Positions 46,812-55,552 of a DNA stretch of 64,000 bases are shown piece by piece. The translations under genes were made by a program, and so were the position numbers. Source of the DNA: Desulfuromonadales bacterium (lineage in GTDB: Bacteria > Desulfobacterota > Desulfuromonadia > Desulfuromonadales > JAGXHI01); contig JAGXHI010000062.1 of assembly GCA_024636295.1 (NCBI GenBank), forward strand, positions 52,591-116,590. The letters run 5' to 3'. Every line of letters begins with the position of its first letter. The stretch's first letter is position 1. The notes under the pieces were generated by a model that saw only the letters and a list, made by a program, of their open reading frames with translations, searched no databases and was not told the DNA's origin.

Positions 46812-48216
46812 TGTTCCCGTATTTGCGGTGGTGGGTCATCCAAATGAAGGCAAATCTTCCGTGGTGTCCACCTTGACGGAAGACGATCGCGTACCGATCA
46901 GCGTGCTGCCCGGCGAAACGCGCCGGTGTATCACCTATGCCATTGAGGTGGATGGTGAAACCCTGGTGCGTTTTGTGGACACCCCCGGGTTTCAGATGCC
47001 CCTGCAGACCCTGCGTTGGATGCGGCGGTTCAATGGCCCTCCCAATCGCATGGTCGAGGAATTCATCCGCGCCAACCAGGGTGATCTCCGTTTCAGCGAG
47101 GATTGCGAGCTGCTGCGGCCATTGGCCGGAAATGCCGGCATCGTCTATGTGGTGGACTGTTCGCGGCCGCTGCGCCCCAACGACGAAGCGGAGATGGAGA
47201 TTCTGCGCCTCACCGGTCGCCCGCGAATGGCTGTGATCAACATCAAAACCAGTAACACCTCGCATCTCCAGGAGTGGAAGGAAGCCTTTGCCAGGACCTT
47301 CAACAGCACCCTGCAATTCAACGCCCACCGCGCCACCTTCAAAGAACGCATCGCCCTTCTGGAGGCCCTGCAGCACATCGAACAGGAATGGGGGGCGCCC
47401 CTGAAGAGGGTGGTCGCAACCCTGGAAGAAGACTGGCGTGGTCGTCTGGAAGCCTGCGCCGACGCCATTCTTCAGATGCTGGATAAAGCTCTGACCTTGT
47501 CACTCAGCGGCACCAGCCGAGGTGAAGATCCCATGGAGCGCGAACGGAAGCGCGACAAACTGATTGCCGATTTTCAGGACAACCTCGCGCGCCTTGAAGG
47601 CGGTTATCGGCGAGAAATCAAGGGCCACTTCCTGCACAACCTGTTCAACGTCGATCTCGCCGCCGAAACGGTGGCGGCCCGGGATCTCTTTTCCGAAGAA
47701 ACCTGGCATGTGCTGGGTCTTACGCGCAAGCAGCTGAGTCTCGCACTGGCCACCGTCGGGGCAGCGGCCGGGGTTGCCATCGACGGGGCGACCGCCGGCA
47801 TCACCTTCGGCGTCTTCACCCTCGGCGCAGGCACGGCCGGGGCAATCGCCGGATGGACGGGCACCCGCCCACTGTCGCGCCTCAAGGTCGATATCGGGCC
47901 CTTCTCCCGCGAAATCGGAGGTTGCCGCATCCAGGTCGGCCCCCTGCGCAATCCGCAGCTGATGTTCGTTCTCCTCGACCGTGCGCTGATTTATTTCCAA
48001 AGCGTCAGCAATTGGGCGCATGCCCGCCGTGAAGGAGCTTCAATCTCTCTGCATGAAGGCAAAGTGGGGGTAACGTCACGGTGGGACCGTGAACGCCGAC
48101 GACTTTTCGAGAAGTACCTGGCCTATGTGCAGAAGGGGTACTTTGGCAAAGCCAACGAGATACGGCCCACGCTTCAACAGATCCTCATTCAGGTCATGCA
48201 GGAAGAGTTAAGATAG
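46804..48216 (+). CDS. DUF3482 GTPase
   Basis: The 470-residue P-loop GTPase has G1 at 11-19 (GHPNEGKSS), G3 DTPG at 58-61 and a G4-like NIKT. A helical region follows, then a Gly/Ala-rich hydrophobic hairpin at about 325-365 (LATVGAAAGVAIDGATAGITFG) that could insert into membrane. Residues after it form the DUF3482 tail. It overlaps the DUF2868 gene. Start at the ATG 46804; the longer frame runs through the upstream gene. A membrane-remodelling or transport-linked role is inference. Confidence 0.82.
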   Translation: MGDVPVFAVVGHPNEGKSSVVSTLTEDDRVPISVLPGETRRCITYAIEVDGETLVRFVDTPGFQMPLQTLRWMRRFNGPPNRMVEEFIRANQGDLRFSEDCELLRPLAGNAGIVYVVDCSRPLRPNDEAEMEILRLTGRPRMAVINIKTSNTSHLQEWKEAFARTFNSTLQFNAHRATFKERIALLEALQHIEQEWGAPLKRVVATLEEDWRGRLEACADAILQMLDKALTLSLSGTSRGEDPMERERKRDKLIADFQDNLARLEGGYRREIKGHFLHNLFNVDLAAETVAARDLFSEETWHVLGLTRKQLSLALATVGAAAGVAIDGATAGITFGVFTLGAGTAGAIAGWTGTRPLSRLKVDIGPFSREIGGCRIQVGPLRNPQLMFVLLDRALIYFQSVSNWAHARREGASISLHEGKVGVTSRWDRERRRLFEKYLAYVQKGYFGKANEIRPTLQQILIQVMQEELR

Positions 48217-48352
48217 GCCTCCCGGGAATTCAGACGGTGTTGACGGGTAAAGACACTTAAAAAGGCAGAGGGGCGCGGGCAACAGATCTGACGGTTAAAT
48301 GTTCGACAAAAAGGGGATAATTTTGAGTGATCAGTCAGTCGGGAGTTTTCAG

Positions 48353-48667
48353 ATGAACAAGGTCACTGACAAACGCTCAGCACTTCTTCAGGCCGCCCTG
48401 GAACTATTTGCCGAGCATGGATTCAACGGCTCATCCACTGCCCTCATTGCCAAGCAGGCCGGGGTCGCCAGAGTGGCACCCTCTTTTGCTACTTCAAAAC
48501 GAAAGAAGAGCTGATTCGCGAGTTGTACCAGGAAGTGAAGAAGCAGATCGAGGATTTGATTCCGGCGCACTATCCGGGAAATATGCCGGTGCGGGAGCGT
48601 TGTCTTCAAGCCTTTTTCCGAATTCTTCGGTATTTTCTGGATAATCCCAAGGAGTTCAAGTTTATGG
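48353..48667 (+). pseudogene. TetR-family regulator remnant, frameshifted and truncated
   Basis: The N-terminal helix-turn-helix is clear: MNKVTDKRSALLQAALELFAEHGFNGSSTALIAKQAGVAR, then the frame breaks at about 48470-48475. In another frame the expected GTLFCYFKTKEELIRELYQEV continues to about 48667 (FKFMEQ). The similarity then ends and the nrfA terminator begins. About 100 residues of ligand domain are missing. The sequence after AGA reads gt-GGC-ACC, so two extra bases, or one missing, explain the shift. Confidence 0.8.
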
Positions 48668-48716
48668 AGCAACAGGGTGCTCGGCGGCGGGGTGTAAGGA
48701 AAAAACACAGGAAAGA

Positions 48717-48765
48717 AAACGCAGGCCCTGTCCGCGATATGCGGACGGGGCCTGCGTTTCGTTCG
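48717..48765 (-). terminator. Terminator of nrfHA
   Basis: A 19-base stem with one mismatch centred on GATAT (CGCAGGCCC...GGGCCTGCG) is followed on the minus strand by TTTTCTTTCC, 22 bp after the nrfA stop. Confidence 0.88.
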
Positions 48766-48786
48766 AGGCCGTCAGTCTGCCCGGCT

Positions 48787-50289
48787 TCAGTTGAAAGAGG
48801 TCTTGAATTCCATGTTTTCTCTCGATTTCGGGTCGTAAATGCCTTTTGATTTCCCTTCTTCGAACCACTGTCCCTTGAGGCTGTTCAGGAAACCATTCTT
48901 TTCCTCCACCAGTTGATCGAAAGGCAGCCCGACAATCTTCTGGGCCATTTCCTTGGTCGAAAAGTCGGGGGCTTCATAGTCGACAGCGTCGTATTTTGCC
49001 AGAATCGTCCGCAGCTTGAGGCGGGCATTCTGTCCCTTGTTGATCGAACTTCCCAGGACCCTCAGAGTCTCTTCCGGTGCGTGGAAGAAGGAGCCGTGGG
49101 ATGCGATCGAGTAGTCCCAGCGCCATTGCGCGTGCCGGATGTCCTGCAATACCGGTTTCATCTCCTCTTCCGTCGCTCCCAACTCCCAGGCCTTGCCCGC
49201 TTCGAGATGAGCTTTGGCCAACACGCTCATTGCGGCACGGGAGAGTTCGTTCTTGCGCTCCAGCTTCCGGGTCACGGTATCGCGGAATTCCTTTTCGGTT
49301 CCCTGGTGACAGTTCAGACAGGTATTGGCGACATTCTCCAGCGGGGTGCCGACCTGGTGACTGGAATACTTGACCCCGCCTTCCCGGACGTAGGGCATGT
49401 GGCAGTCGGCACAGGAAAGACCCTGCTTGCCATGGACTCCCGTGACGAACATTTCATAGCCGGGATGCTGGGCCTTCAGCATCGGAGTTTTGCTGATCTT
49501 GTGTGTCCAGTCGGAGAAATCCCTCTGGTCGTAATATTGTTCCATGGCTTCCGCGGAGAGACCATTGTCCCAGGGGTAGGTAACTACAGCCGCTATGTTC
49601 TTTTCGCCCTTGTCATCCCTCCACTCGGTCTTTTTGAAATAATATTCGGCGTGGCACTGGGCGCACACCAGCGATCTCATATTCTGATGCGCCGCGTCGG
49701 CAAATTTCAGACTTCCTTCCGCATCGAGTCCCCGTTTCAGGTAATCGCGGGTTACGGTCAGCTTCATCGTCTCATTATCGTGGCAGTCGGCACATCCGAT
49801 GGGGTTGATGATTTCCCCTCCATGCCGCGCCCATTTTCCGGAATAATAATCAAGTTCCCCGTACTTTTCGATCAGTCTGGGGACATCCGGGGATTTGCAG
49901 GTCCAGCAGGCGGTAGGCATGGGTCCGGTTTTCGGGTCGACCGGAGCGCCGGTCCGAAGTGTGTTGATATTATCCTCCAGGGCATAGAAGTGGCCTCGCG
50001 GCGCATTATAATCCTTGGAGAATCCGTAGCCTGCCCACATGACCACCAGAGCGGGCTCATCCTTAAGGACATCCTTAATTTCATTGCTTTTGCGGGTCTG
50101 CATGTAGGAGTCGTACTGGCGTGGGAAATGCTTGCCCCACTCGGAGCTTTTCGGATCGAGCTTCTGGATCGCCGGGACAGCGTTGATGGCCTGCTGCTGA
50201 TTCTTGTTATCTTTGATGGAAACGGCAAGCAGCAGAAGCGGGACCATGATGAAGACCGATACGATTGTGACGAGCCATGATTTTTTCAT
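48787..50289 (-). CDS. nrfA: Cytochrome c nitrite reductase NrfA
   Basis: The 500-residue pentahaem enzyme reduces nitrite to ammonia with six electrons in the periplasm; it also reduces NO. Haem sites: the catalytic CWTCK at 128-132 with the lysine-ligated haem, and CXXCH at 166, 209, 293 and 324. VTGVHGKQGLSCADCH and KYSSHQVGTPLEN supply distal ligands. The N-terminal hydrophobic segment (about 5-23) may be an uncleaved anchor. It is preceded 3 bp upstream by nrfH. Confidence 0.97.
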   Translation of the reverse strand: MKKSWLVTIVSVFIMVPLLLLAVSIKDNKNQQQAINAVPAIQKLDPKSSEWGKHFPRQYDSYMQTRKSNEIKDVLKDEPALVVMWAGYGFSKDYNAPRGHFYALEDNINTLRTGAPVDPKTGPMPTACWTCKSPDVPRLIEKYGELDYYSGKWARHGGEIINPIGCADCHDNETMKLTVTRDYLKRGLDAEGSLKFADAAHQNMRSLVCAQCHAEYYFKKTEWRDDKGEKNIAAVVTYPWDNGLSAEAMEQYYDQRDFSDWTHKISKTPMLKAQHPGYEMFVTGVHGKQGLSCADCHMPYVREGGVKYSSHQVGTPLENVANTCLNCHQGTEKEFRDTVTRKLERKNELSRAAMSVLAKAHLEAGKAWELGATEEEMKPVLQDIRHAQWRWDYSIASHGSFFHAPEETLRVLGSSINKGQNARLKLRTILAKYDAVDYEAPDFSTKEMAQKIVGLPFDQLVEEKNGFLNSLKGQWFEEGKSKGIYDPKSRENMEFKTSFN

Positions 50290-50292
50290 GAT

Positions 50293-50838
50293 TCAATTCT
50301 CCCTGATTGAGTTCTGTAATTCCTTGACGCCGAGATTGTTCTGCGTCGTCAGAAGATTTCTCGTCGTACCATGGGGCAGGTCTCTGTGGCATCCCCAGCA
50401 ATTTCGTCCCATCGGTACGTCGTCTTTCCTGGAATACAATTCGCTGTTGTCCATCATCTGAGAGACCATCTCCTGGTGGCAGGAGATGCAGTTGGCCTGG
50501 ATTCTCCTGGCGGCATTTCCGGTTATTCTCAGATTGTTGCCGTAGGTGCCGAGCGTCATGGCGAGGGAATGATTGTAGCCGTCCCTGGACTTGGCGATCA
50601 TTTTCTTGATGAAGGAATCTCGTGGCAGATGACAATCCACGCAGGTGGCCAGATCCCTGTGTGAACTGTGTTGCCAGGTCGCATAGTGGGTGTTCATGGC
50701 ATGACAATTGATGCAGACCTTCGGGTCGCTCGATAGATAGGACAGCATTCTGGATTCATGCACCACGTATGCGAATAATCCGACAACCATCACCACGCAG
50801 CAGGTAGCCACGTATTTCATTGCGTTCCCGGTTTTCAT
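50293..50838 (-). CDS. nrfH: NrfH quinol dehydrogenase subunit
   Basis: The 181-residue NapC/NirT-family tetrahaem protein passes electrons from menaquinol to NrfA. It has one N-terminal membrane helix (about 9-27) and haem motifs at 42 (CINCHAMN), 66 (CVDCH), 117 (CISCH) and 147 (CWGCH). The start at 50838 is chosen because it gives MKTGNAMKYV just before the helix and has AAAGGG upstream. The open frame continues to 51006 through the promoter and was not used. Confidence 0.96.
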   Translation of the reverse strand: MKTGNAMKYVATCCVVMVVGLFAYVVHESRMLSYLSSDPKVCINCHAMNTHYATWQHSSHRDLATCVDCHLPRDSFIKKMIAKSRDGYNHSLAMTLGTYGNNLRITGNAARRIQANCISCHQEMVSQMMDNSELYSRKDDVPMGRNCWGCHRDLPHGTTRNLLTTQNNLGVKELQNSIREN

Positions 50839-50912
50839 AAGCAGCCCTTTGTGGTTTTGGGTTGATGGCCGATACGGCAGCCCGTTTCCTCTTTTCTTGC
50901 CTGTTGTAATTT

Positions 50913-50927
50913 GCAATGGATGTGCCA
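50913..50927 (-). promoter_or_regulatory. Sigma-54 promoter of nrfHA
   Basis: On the minus strand TGGCACATCCATTGC matches the -24/-12 consensus: TGGCAC, 5 bases, TTGC, with exactly 10 bases between GG and GC. The predicted start of transcription is near 50901, 63 bp before nrfH. Confidence 0.9.
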
Positions 50928-50978
50928 TAAGGAAAATCCCTTTACCCATTGACCTGAAGAGAAAATTTTCGAACGGTC

Positions 50979-51028
50979 TGTTACCTGGCAGTAGCATTCG
51001 GAGCATAATGTGCTACCTTTTGGTAGCA
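50979..51028. promoter_or_regulatory. Twin palindromic activator sites upstream of nrfHA
   Basis: Site 1 (50979-50996) is TGTTACC-TGGC-AGTAGCA. Site 2 (51011-51028) is TGCTACC-TTTT-GGTAGCA. Centres are 32 bp apart, about three helical turns, and lie near -86 and -118 from the predicted sigma-54 start. They are likely upstream activating sequences for the activator encoded at 52650. Confidence 0.8.
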
Positions 51029-51087
51029 ATCACATGGAGCCAGGAGAGCGAGGCGTCCTCTTTTCATTCAACTGAAGGTTTTCCATT

Positions 51088-52653
51088 ATGCAGTTAAGAA
51101 CCAGGTTTATCCTCTTTATCGGGCTGGTGATCTGCTGTTCCTACGGCGTCACCTTTTATCGCACCTCCAGCTTTCAGGAGGACCTGGTCGTCGAACAGGC
51201 CACTCGGCAGGCCAAGATGCTCTTTCACCAGATACGGCTCACCCGGCAATGGGTTGCAGACCATAACGGGCTATTTTTCATGAAGGGACCGGGGGTGGAG
51301 AGCAATCCTTTTCTCGAACAGGGACAGATCCGGGATGAGTGGGGAAACTGGCTGGTCAAGCGAAACCCGGCCATGGTCACACGTGAACTCTCCGTTTATG
51401 CCGCAAGGGAAGGCATGGGGCAATTCAACGTCACCAGCCTTCAGCCGATGAACCCGGCGAATGCTCCCGACGAGTTTGAACGACGCAGCCTGAAAGAATT
51501 TGAAAATGGAACCGAGGAGAGGGTGGAGATCGAAAAAATTTCCGGCAGGTACCGTTTGCGCTACATGGCGCCCCTGAAGATCGACAGCCAATGTCTTCAA
51601 TGCCACTCGGGGCAGGGGTATGATGTTGGCGATATCGGGGGAGGCATGAATGTCACCATCCCGATGGACCTGGCCTTTGCCGAGATCAGGACCAATAACC
51701 GGATGCTCCTGAACATCGCCCTGGCCACCATCGTTATCGTTTCTCTGGCGATATTTTTTCTTTTCGACATTCTGGTGGCAAAGCGGCTAAAAAACCTGGC
51801 CCGCGAAATGGATCAGTACCCGGTAAGACGCAGCATGCAGAACCCATTGCCGGAGGAAGACGATGAAATTGGTGCGCTCGCCGGCCATTACCGCAAATTG
51901 TGCCAGCGTCTTGAGCTCTCCCAGCAGGAACTCGGCTCCACCCGCGAACAGGTCTTCCAGAGCGAGAAGCTGGCGGCCCTCGGCCGGCTCGTTGCGGGGA
52001 TTTCACATGAAATCAACAACCCTCTGGGGGGGATGCAGAACTGTATTCAGATGATGAAAAGAAGCACGGATCAGCCCGACCTCCAGGTCCGCTATCTGAA
52101 TCTGCTTGCTCAGGGGGTCGACAGGATCAAGGGAACAGTACGGCAGCTGCTGAATATCGGCCGGAATGAGCCGCTTGAGCTTCAATGGGGCAATGTCGAC
52201 GAGATGATCCGCGACTGCCTTGAATTGACCTGTATGGGGCGCCGCACCGTCACGGTGGACCTGCAGCTCGACGCCGATAAGCCGGTCTTCGTCGGCATGG
52301 AGGCTTTGCGCCAGGTGGTGATGAATCTCGCCGGCAATGCGGTTCAGGCCATGGGGGCGGAGGGAGGGACGCTCCGTGCGACGAGTCGCCTTGAAGACGA
52401 CCGGCTGCTGGTGGAAATTTCCGATACGGGACCGGGTCTCGACCCGAAACATCTGGACAAGATCTTCGACCCCTTCTTCACCACCAAGGAGGTTGGCGAA
52501 GGAACCGGCCTGGGGCTCTCCGTTTCGCATTCGCTGGTAAAGCAGATGGACGGGGAGCTGACGGCCAGGAACGGAGAAGAGGGCGGGGCGATTTTCACCA
52601 TCATCGTTCCCCTGACGGGAGAGGCTGCAACCGGAGAGGAGAATGAACCATGA
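51088..52653 (+). CDS. Sensor histidine kinase with periplasmic c-haem domain
   Basis: The 521-residue kinase has an N-terminal membrane helix (about 5-22) and a periplasmic domain of the DUF3365/Tll0287 type with a c-haem motif CLQCH at 169-173. A second helix (about 206-228) and a linker follow, then HisKA with H307 in GISHEINNPLGGM and an ATPase domain with NLAGNAVQAM, DTGPGL and GTGLGLSVSHSLV. The haem suggests sensing of redox state, NO or nitrite. It is divergent from nrfHA and overlaps the response regulator by 4 bp. Confidence 0.93.
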   Translation: MQLRTRFILFIGLVICCSYGVTFYRTSSFQEDLVVEQATRQAKMLFHQIRLTRQWVADHNGLFFMKGPGVESNPFLEQGQIRDEWGNWLVKRNPAMVTRELSVYAAREGMGQFNVTSLQPMNPANAPDEFERRSLKEFENGTEERVEIEKISGRYRLRYMAPLKIDSQCLQCHSGQGYDVGDIGGGMNVTIPMDLAFAEIRTNNRMLLNIALATIVIVSLAIFFLFDILVAKRLKNLAREMDQYPVRRSMQNPLPEEDDEIGALAGHYRKLCQRLELSQQELGSTREQVFQSEKLAALGRLVAGISHEINNPLGGMQNCIQMMKRSTDQPDLQVRYLNLLAQGVDRIKGTVRQLLNIGRNEPLELQWGNVDEMIRDCLELTCMGRRTVTVDLQLDADKPVFVGMEALRQVVMNLAGNAVQAMGAEGGTLRATSRLEDDRLLVEISDTGPGLDPKHLDKIFDPFFTTKEVGEGTGLGLSVSHSLVKQMDGELTARNGEEGGAIFTIIVPLTGEAATGEENEP

Positions 52654-53984
52654 TCCCGAGAATCCTTGTCGCCGAAGATGAAGAGATCATGCGCGTCACC
52701 GTGCTCGATCACCTGCGCAGCCAGGGCTGGCTGGCTGATGGAGCCGCAACGGGTTCCGAAGCCATGGAGCTGGTCAAAAAGAACAGGTACGAGCTGGTTC
52801 TTTCCGACATTCGAATGCCCGGCATGGATGGCGAAAAACTGCTGGGCGAAGTGAAGAGGCTGGCGCCTCGAACGGAGGTGGTCATGATGACCGCCCACGG
52901 CAGCACCGACAATGCCGTGAACTGTTTGAAAAAAGGGGCGGCGGATTACATTCTGAAGCCTTTCGACCTGGATGACCTGACCTTTCGCATTGATCGATTG
53001 TTTGAGATGCAGACGATCAAAGCCCGCTGTGTGTCTCTGGAGCATTGCTGCGGTCAGCGCCAGCCGATCATCGGTTCCAGCGTCCTCATGCAGAAAATGC
53101 TCAGAACCATCAGCCAGGTCGCCATGTCCGATTCTTCGGTGCTGATCCAGGGCGAGAGCGGCACGGGCAAGGAACTGGTGGCGGCGGCGATCCATTACGA
53201 AAGCCGTCGGGCCGGCAAGCCCTACGTCAGGGTGAATTGCGCGGCGATTCCCGCCGGGCTGATGGAATCGGAGCTGTTCGGCCATGAAAAAGGCGCCTTC
53301 ACCGGCGCGGATAAAGCCGCCATCGGAAAGTTCGAACTGGCGGACCACGGGACGATTCTGCTGGACGAGATCGGCGACATGCCTCTAGGTCTGCAGGTGA
53401 AGCTGCTGCGGGTTCTGCAGGAGCGGGAGATTGAGCGGGTGGGTGGAAAAAACACCATTCCCATCGATGTCCGGGTCATCTGCGCAACGGCAAGGAATCT
53501 ATCCGAAGAGGTACAGAAAGGCAACTTGAGGCAGGATCTCTTTTATCGGCTGCAGGTGATTCCTGTGACGGTCCCTCCTCTCAGGCAGCGGGAGGGGGAC
53601 ATTCTTGCCCTCGCGGATTATTTTCTGCAGGAGTTCGGCCGCGAAAGAGGTCTTTCCTTTGAACTCTCGACGGATGCGCGCCAGGCGCTGGAACGGTATG
53701 CCTATCCAGGAAATGTGCGAGAATTACGTAATCTCCTGGAGCGGGTTACCGTTCTCGCCCCTGCGCCCAAGATTCAATTCTGGGATCTGCCCGCTGAGAT
53801 TCGCGGCGGCGATAATGGCGCTGAAAGCGAGGAAGATAATCTCGCGGCGGCCGTTGCCGAAGCTGAAAGGAAGTGCATCCAGCGGGTCCTGAAAAAAACC
53901 GGCGACAGCAAAACGGAATCCGCCGCCCTTCTCGGGATCAGCCGGAAAAATCTCTGGGAGAAGATGAAGCTTTACGGATTGTAA
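52650..53984 (+). CDS. NtrC-family sigma-54 response regulator
   Basis: The 444-residue regulator has a receiver with E9-D10-E11 and phospho-acceptor D53 (LSDIRMPGMDG), and an AAA+ domain with GESGTGKE, the sigma-54 contact loop GAFTGA and a DEIGDM Walker B. A Fis-type HTH lies at the C-terminus (ESAALLGISRKNLWEKMKLYGL). It starts within the end of the kinase gene (ATGA). With the kinase it most likely activates the sigma-54 nrfHA promoter. Confidence 0.95.
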   Translation: MIPRILVAEDEEIMRVTVLDHLRSQGWLADGAATGSEAMELVKKNRYELVLSDIRMPGMDGEKLLGEVKRLAPRTEVVMMTAHGSTDNAVNCLKKGAADYILKPFDLDDLTFRIDRLFEMQTIKARCVSLEHCCGQRQPIIGSSVLMQKMLRTISQVAMSDSSVLIQGESGTGKELVAAAIHYESRRAGKPYVRVNCAAIPAGLMESELFGHEKGAFTGADKAAIGKFELADHGTILLDEIGDMPLGLQVKLLRVLQEREIERVGGKNTIPIDVRVICATARNLSEEVQKGNLRQDLFYRLQVIPVTVPPLRQREGDILALADYFLQEFGRERGLSFELSTDARQALERYAYPGNVRELRNLLERVTVLAPAPKIQFWDLPAEIRGGDNGAESEEDNLAAAVAEAERKCIQRVLKKTGDSKTESAALLGISRKNLWEKMKLYGL

Positions 53985-54360
53985 GCCACAAAATGGAGAA
54001 AACCTCTTATGTCTTTATGGGTGGAGCGGTTTTCCCGGATCTGCGCGATCATTTTGAACTAAAATTCCGCAGCACATACTGAAAGGAATTCCCCTCTTTG
54101 GGCGCCGCGGCAATCATATGGCTTGATAGTGTAGTAATCTCTTTTCGCCCTTTCTACTATTTCGCCAAAGTAATCGACTGATTCGAACCGACAGAAGAGA
54201 TTTTCCACTTGGAATGCTATCCAATTACAGGACATTTCAGGTTTGACTTTTTCTCCGGAAAGAAGTTATTCTTTAGCTCATTGTCAAGGGAAAATTATGT
54301 TGCAGATAAGCATGAACGACCTCAGCGGAAAAGGGATCATTTCAGGGAGGACGCTTCGAG
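53985..54360. other. Intergenic stretch, no gene seen
   Basis: This 376-bp AT-rich gap follows the response regulator. No hairpin terminator with a T-run was found. TTGACT at about 54244 followed by TTATTC could be a weak promoter for the small gene at 54361. Confidence 0.35.
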
Positions 54361-54549
54361 ATGTACATCGTTTCAAAGCCTGGTAAGGGCAGATTCGAGA
54401 ATACCCGATTCTATGTCATAGAAAGCCACGAAGTTATTCAGGGAGACGATCTGATCAATGTGGCCGGGCTGAAGGTCGGAGGAAAAATTCTCCATATAAC
54501 CGATGATTTTGATGAAGCCTGCAGGGTCCTCGATAAAAAGGTGAAGTGA
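54361..54549 (+). CDS. Small hypothetical protein
   Basis: A 62-residue frame with GGGAGG about 11 bases before the ATG. The product (MYIVSKPGKGRFENTRFYVIES...) is soluble, mixed alpha/beta in pattern and without cysteines. No family is recognised. It lies alone between two regulators. Overlapping frames are poorer. Confidence 0.5.
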   Translation: MYIVSKPGKGRFENTRFYVIESHEVIQGDDLINVAGLKVGGKILHITDDFDEACRVLDKKVK

Positions 54550-54726
54550 TTTTCTTCAGGAAACCTCCGGGCCCGAATCCTCCGGAATTCTCTATGGATA
54601 TTTCATTCCAGTCCTCGCCCATTCCTTCCTTCTGAAAAACCAGTGTGACTCCAATCTCCCTGAAATGCCGCCTTCGAATACGAAATTCTTGCCAGCCGAC
54701 AGCTCCTTCTGATAAACTCCAGGCCC

Positions 54727-55401
54727 ATGAACATCCACTTCTCAATTCGTAATTGCCCCATGTTCGCCGGTGTCACCGATGACGACCTGGAACGCCTGGC
54801 GAGGGTCTGCAGGACCCGGGAATGTGAAAAAGGCGAGGTGCTCTTCTCCGAAGGAGAGGAGGCGCACGGCTTTTATATTACCGTCTCCGGCAGAGTGAAG
54901 ATTTATAAACTTTCCCCGGAAGGGAAGGAAAGAATTCTCCATATCGTCCAGCCGGGCGGGACCTTCGCCGAAGCGGCCATTTTCGGCAACGGACTCTACC
55001 CGGCCTATGCCGAACCCCTGGAAAGATCAACATTTCTTTTCTTCCCAAAACGTCAGTTTCTCAACCTCCTCCACGAACATTCCCAGATCGCCATCAACAT
55101 GATAGGCGGCCTTTCCCAGTTTTTGCGGCAGTTCGCCACCCAGATCGAGGAGCTGACCTTCAAGGATGTTCCCGCCCGTCTCGCCAGATACCTTCTGGAG
55201 CTGACCGGAGATGAATCCGATCGGGTCCGCCTGCCCATTTCAAAAACCCAGCTCGCCTCCAACCTGGGAACGGTGAGCGAAACGCTTTCCCGCACTTTCC
55301 GCAAGATGGCTGACGAAGGTCTCCTGGAGGTGGATGGGAAAACCATTGAAATCCTGGATCGCGACCGTCTGGAGGACCTGGCGGAAAGCTATAAGGAATG
55401 A
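54727..55401 (+). CDS. Crp/Fnr-family regulator, HcpR-like by context
   Basis: The 224-residue regulator has a cyclic-nucleotide-type sensor domain (ERLARVCRTRECEKGEVLFSEGEEAHGFYITVSGRVKIYK, GGTFAEAAIFG) and a C-terminal winged helix with recognition helix TVSETLSRTFRKM. It has no N-terminal Fnr cysteine cluster. ygbA and a ferredoxin gene follow, each with a TTGACC-type palindrome upstream. HcpR regulators, which control nitrosative stress genes in sulfate and metal reducers, bind sites of this kind. The assignment is by context. Confidence 0.85.
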   Translation: MNIHFSIRNCPMFAGVTDDDLERLARVCRTRECEKGEVLFSEGEEAHGFYITVSGRVKIYKLSPEGKERILHIVQPGGTFAEAAIFGNGLYPAYAEPLERSTFLFFPKRQFLNLLHEHSQIAINMIGGLSQFLRQFATQIEELTFKDVPARLARYLLELTGDESDRVRLPISKTQLASNLGTVSETLSRTFRKMADEGLLEVDGKTIEILDRDRLEDLAESYKE

Positions 55402-55432
55402 TTTCCTCCCCGTCAATACTCCCCCCTTATCT

Positions 55433-55446
55433 TTGACCTCGGTCAA
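55433..55446. promoter_or_regulatory. TTGACC-TC-GGTCAA palindrome upstream of ygbA
   Basis: A perfect 14-bp Crp/Fnr-type inverted repeat, 107 bp before ygbA and just after the regulator gene. A TTCTAT-like -10 near 55466 would put it near the usual activator position. Confidence 0.75.
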
Positions 55447-55552
55447 TGCGGATTCCTGCCGGTTCTTCTATCCTTGACGTTAAGAAAAAGACGCCCTGCC
55501 GCAGTGTGGCGATGCGCCGTTTACGCGGATAGAGTCGATCGAGGGGAAAACC

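Noticed and set aside
48913..50280. 455-codon plus-strand frame opposite nrfA
   Set aside because: nrfA is unambiguous on the minus strand, and the antisense frame has no recognisable features.
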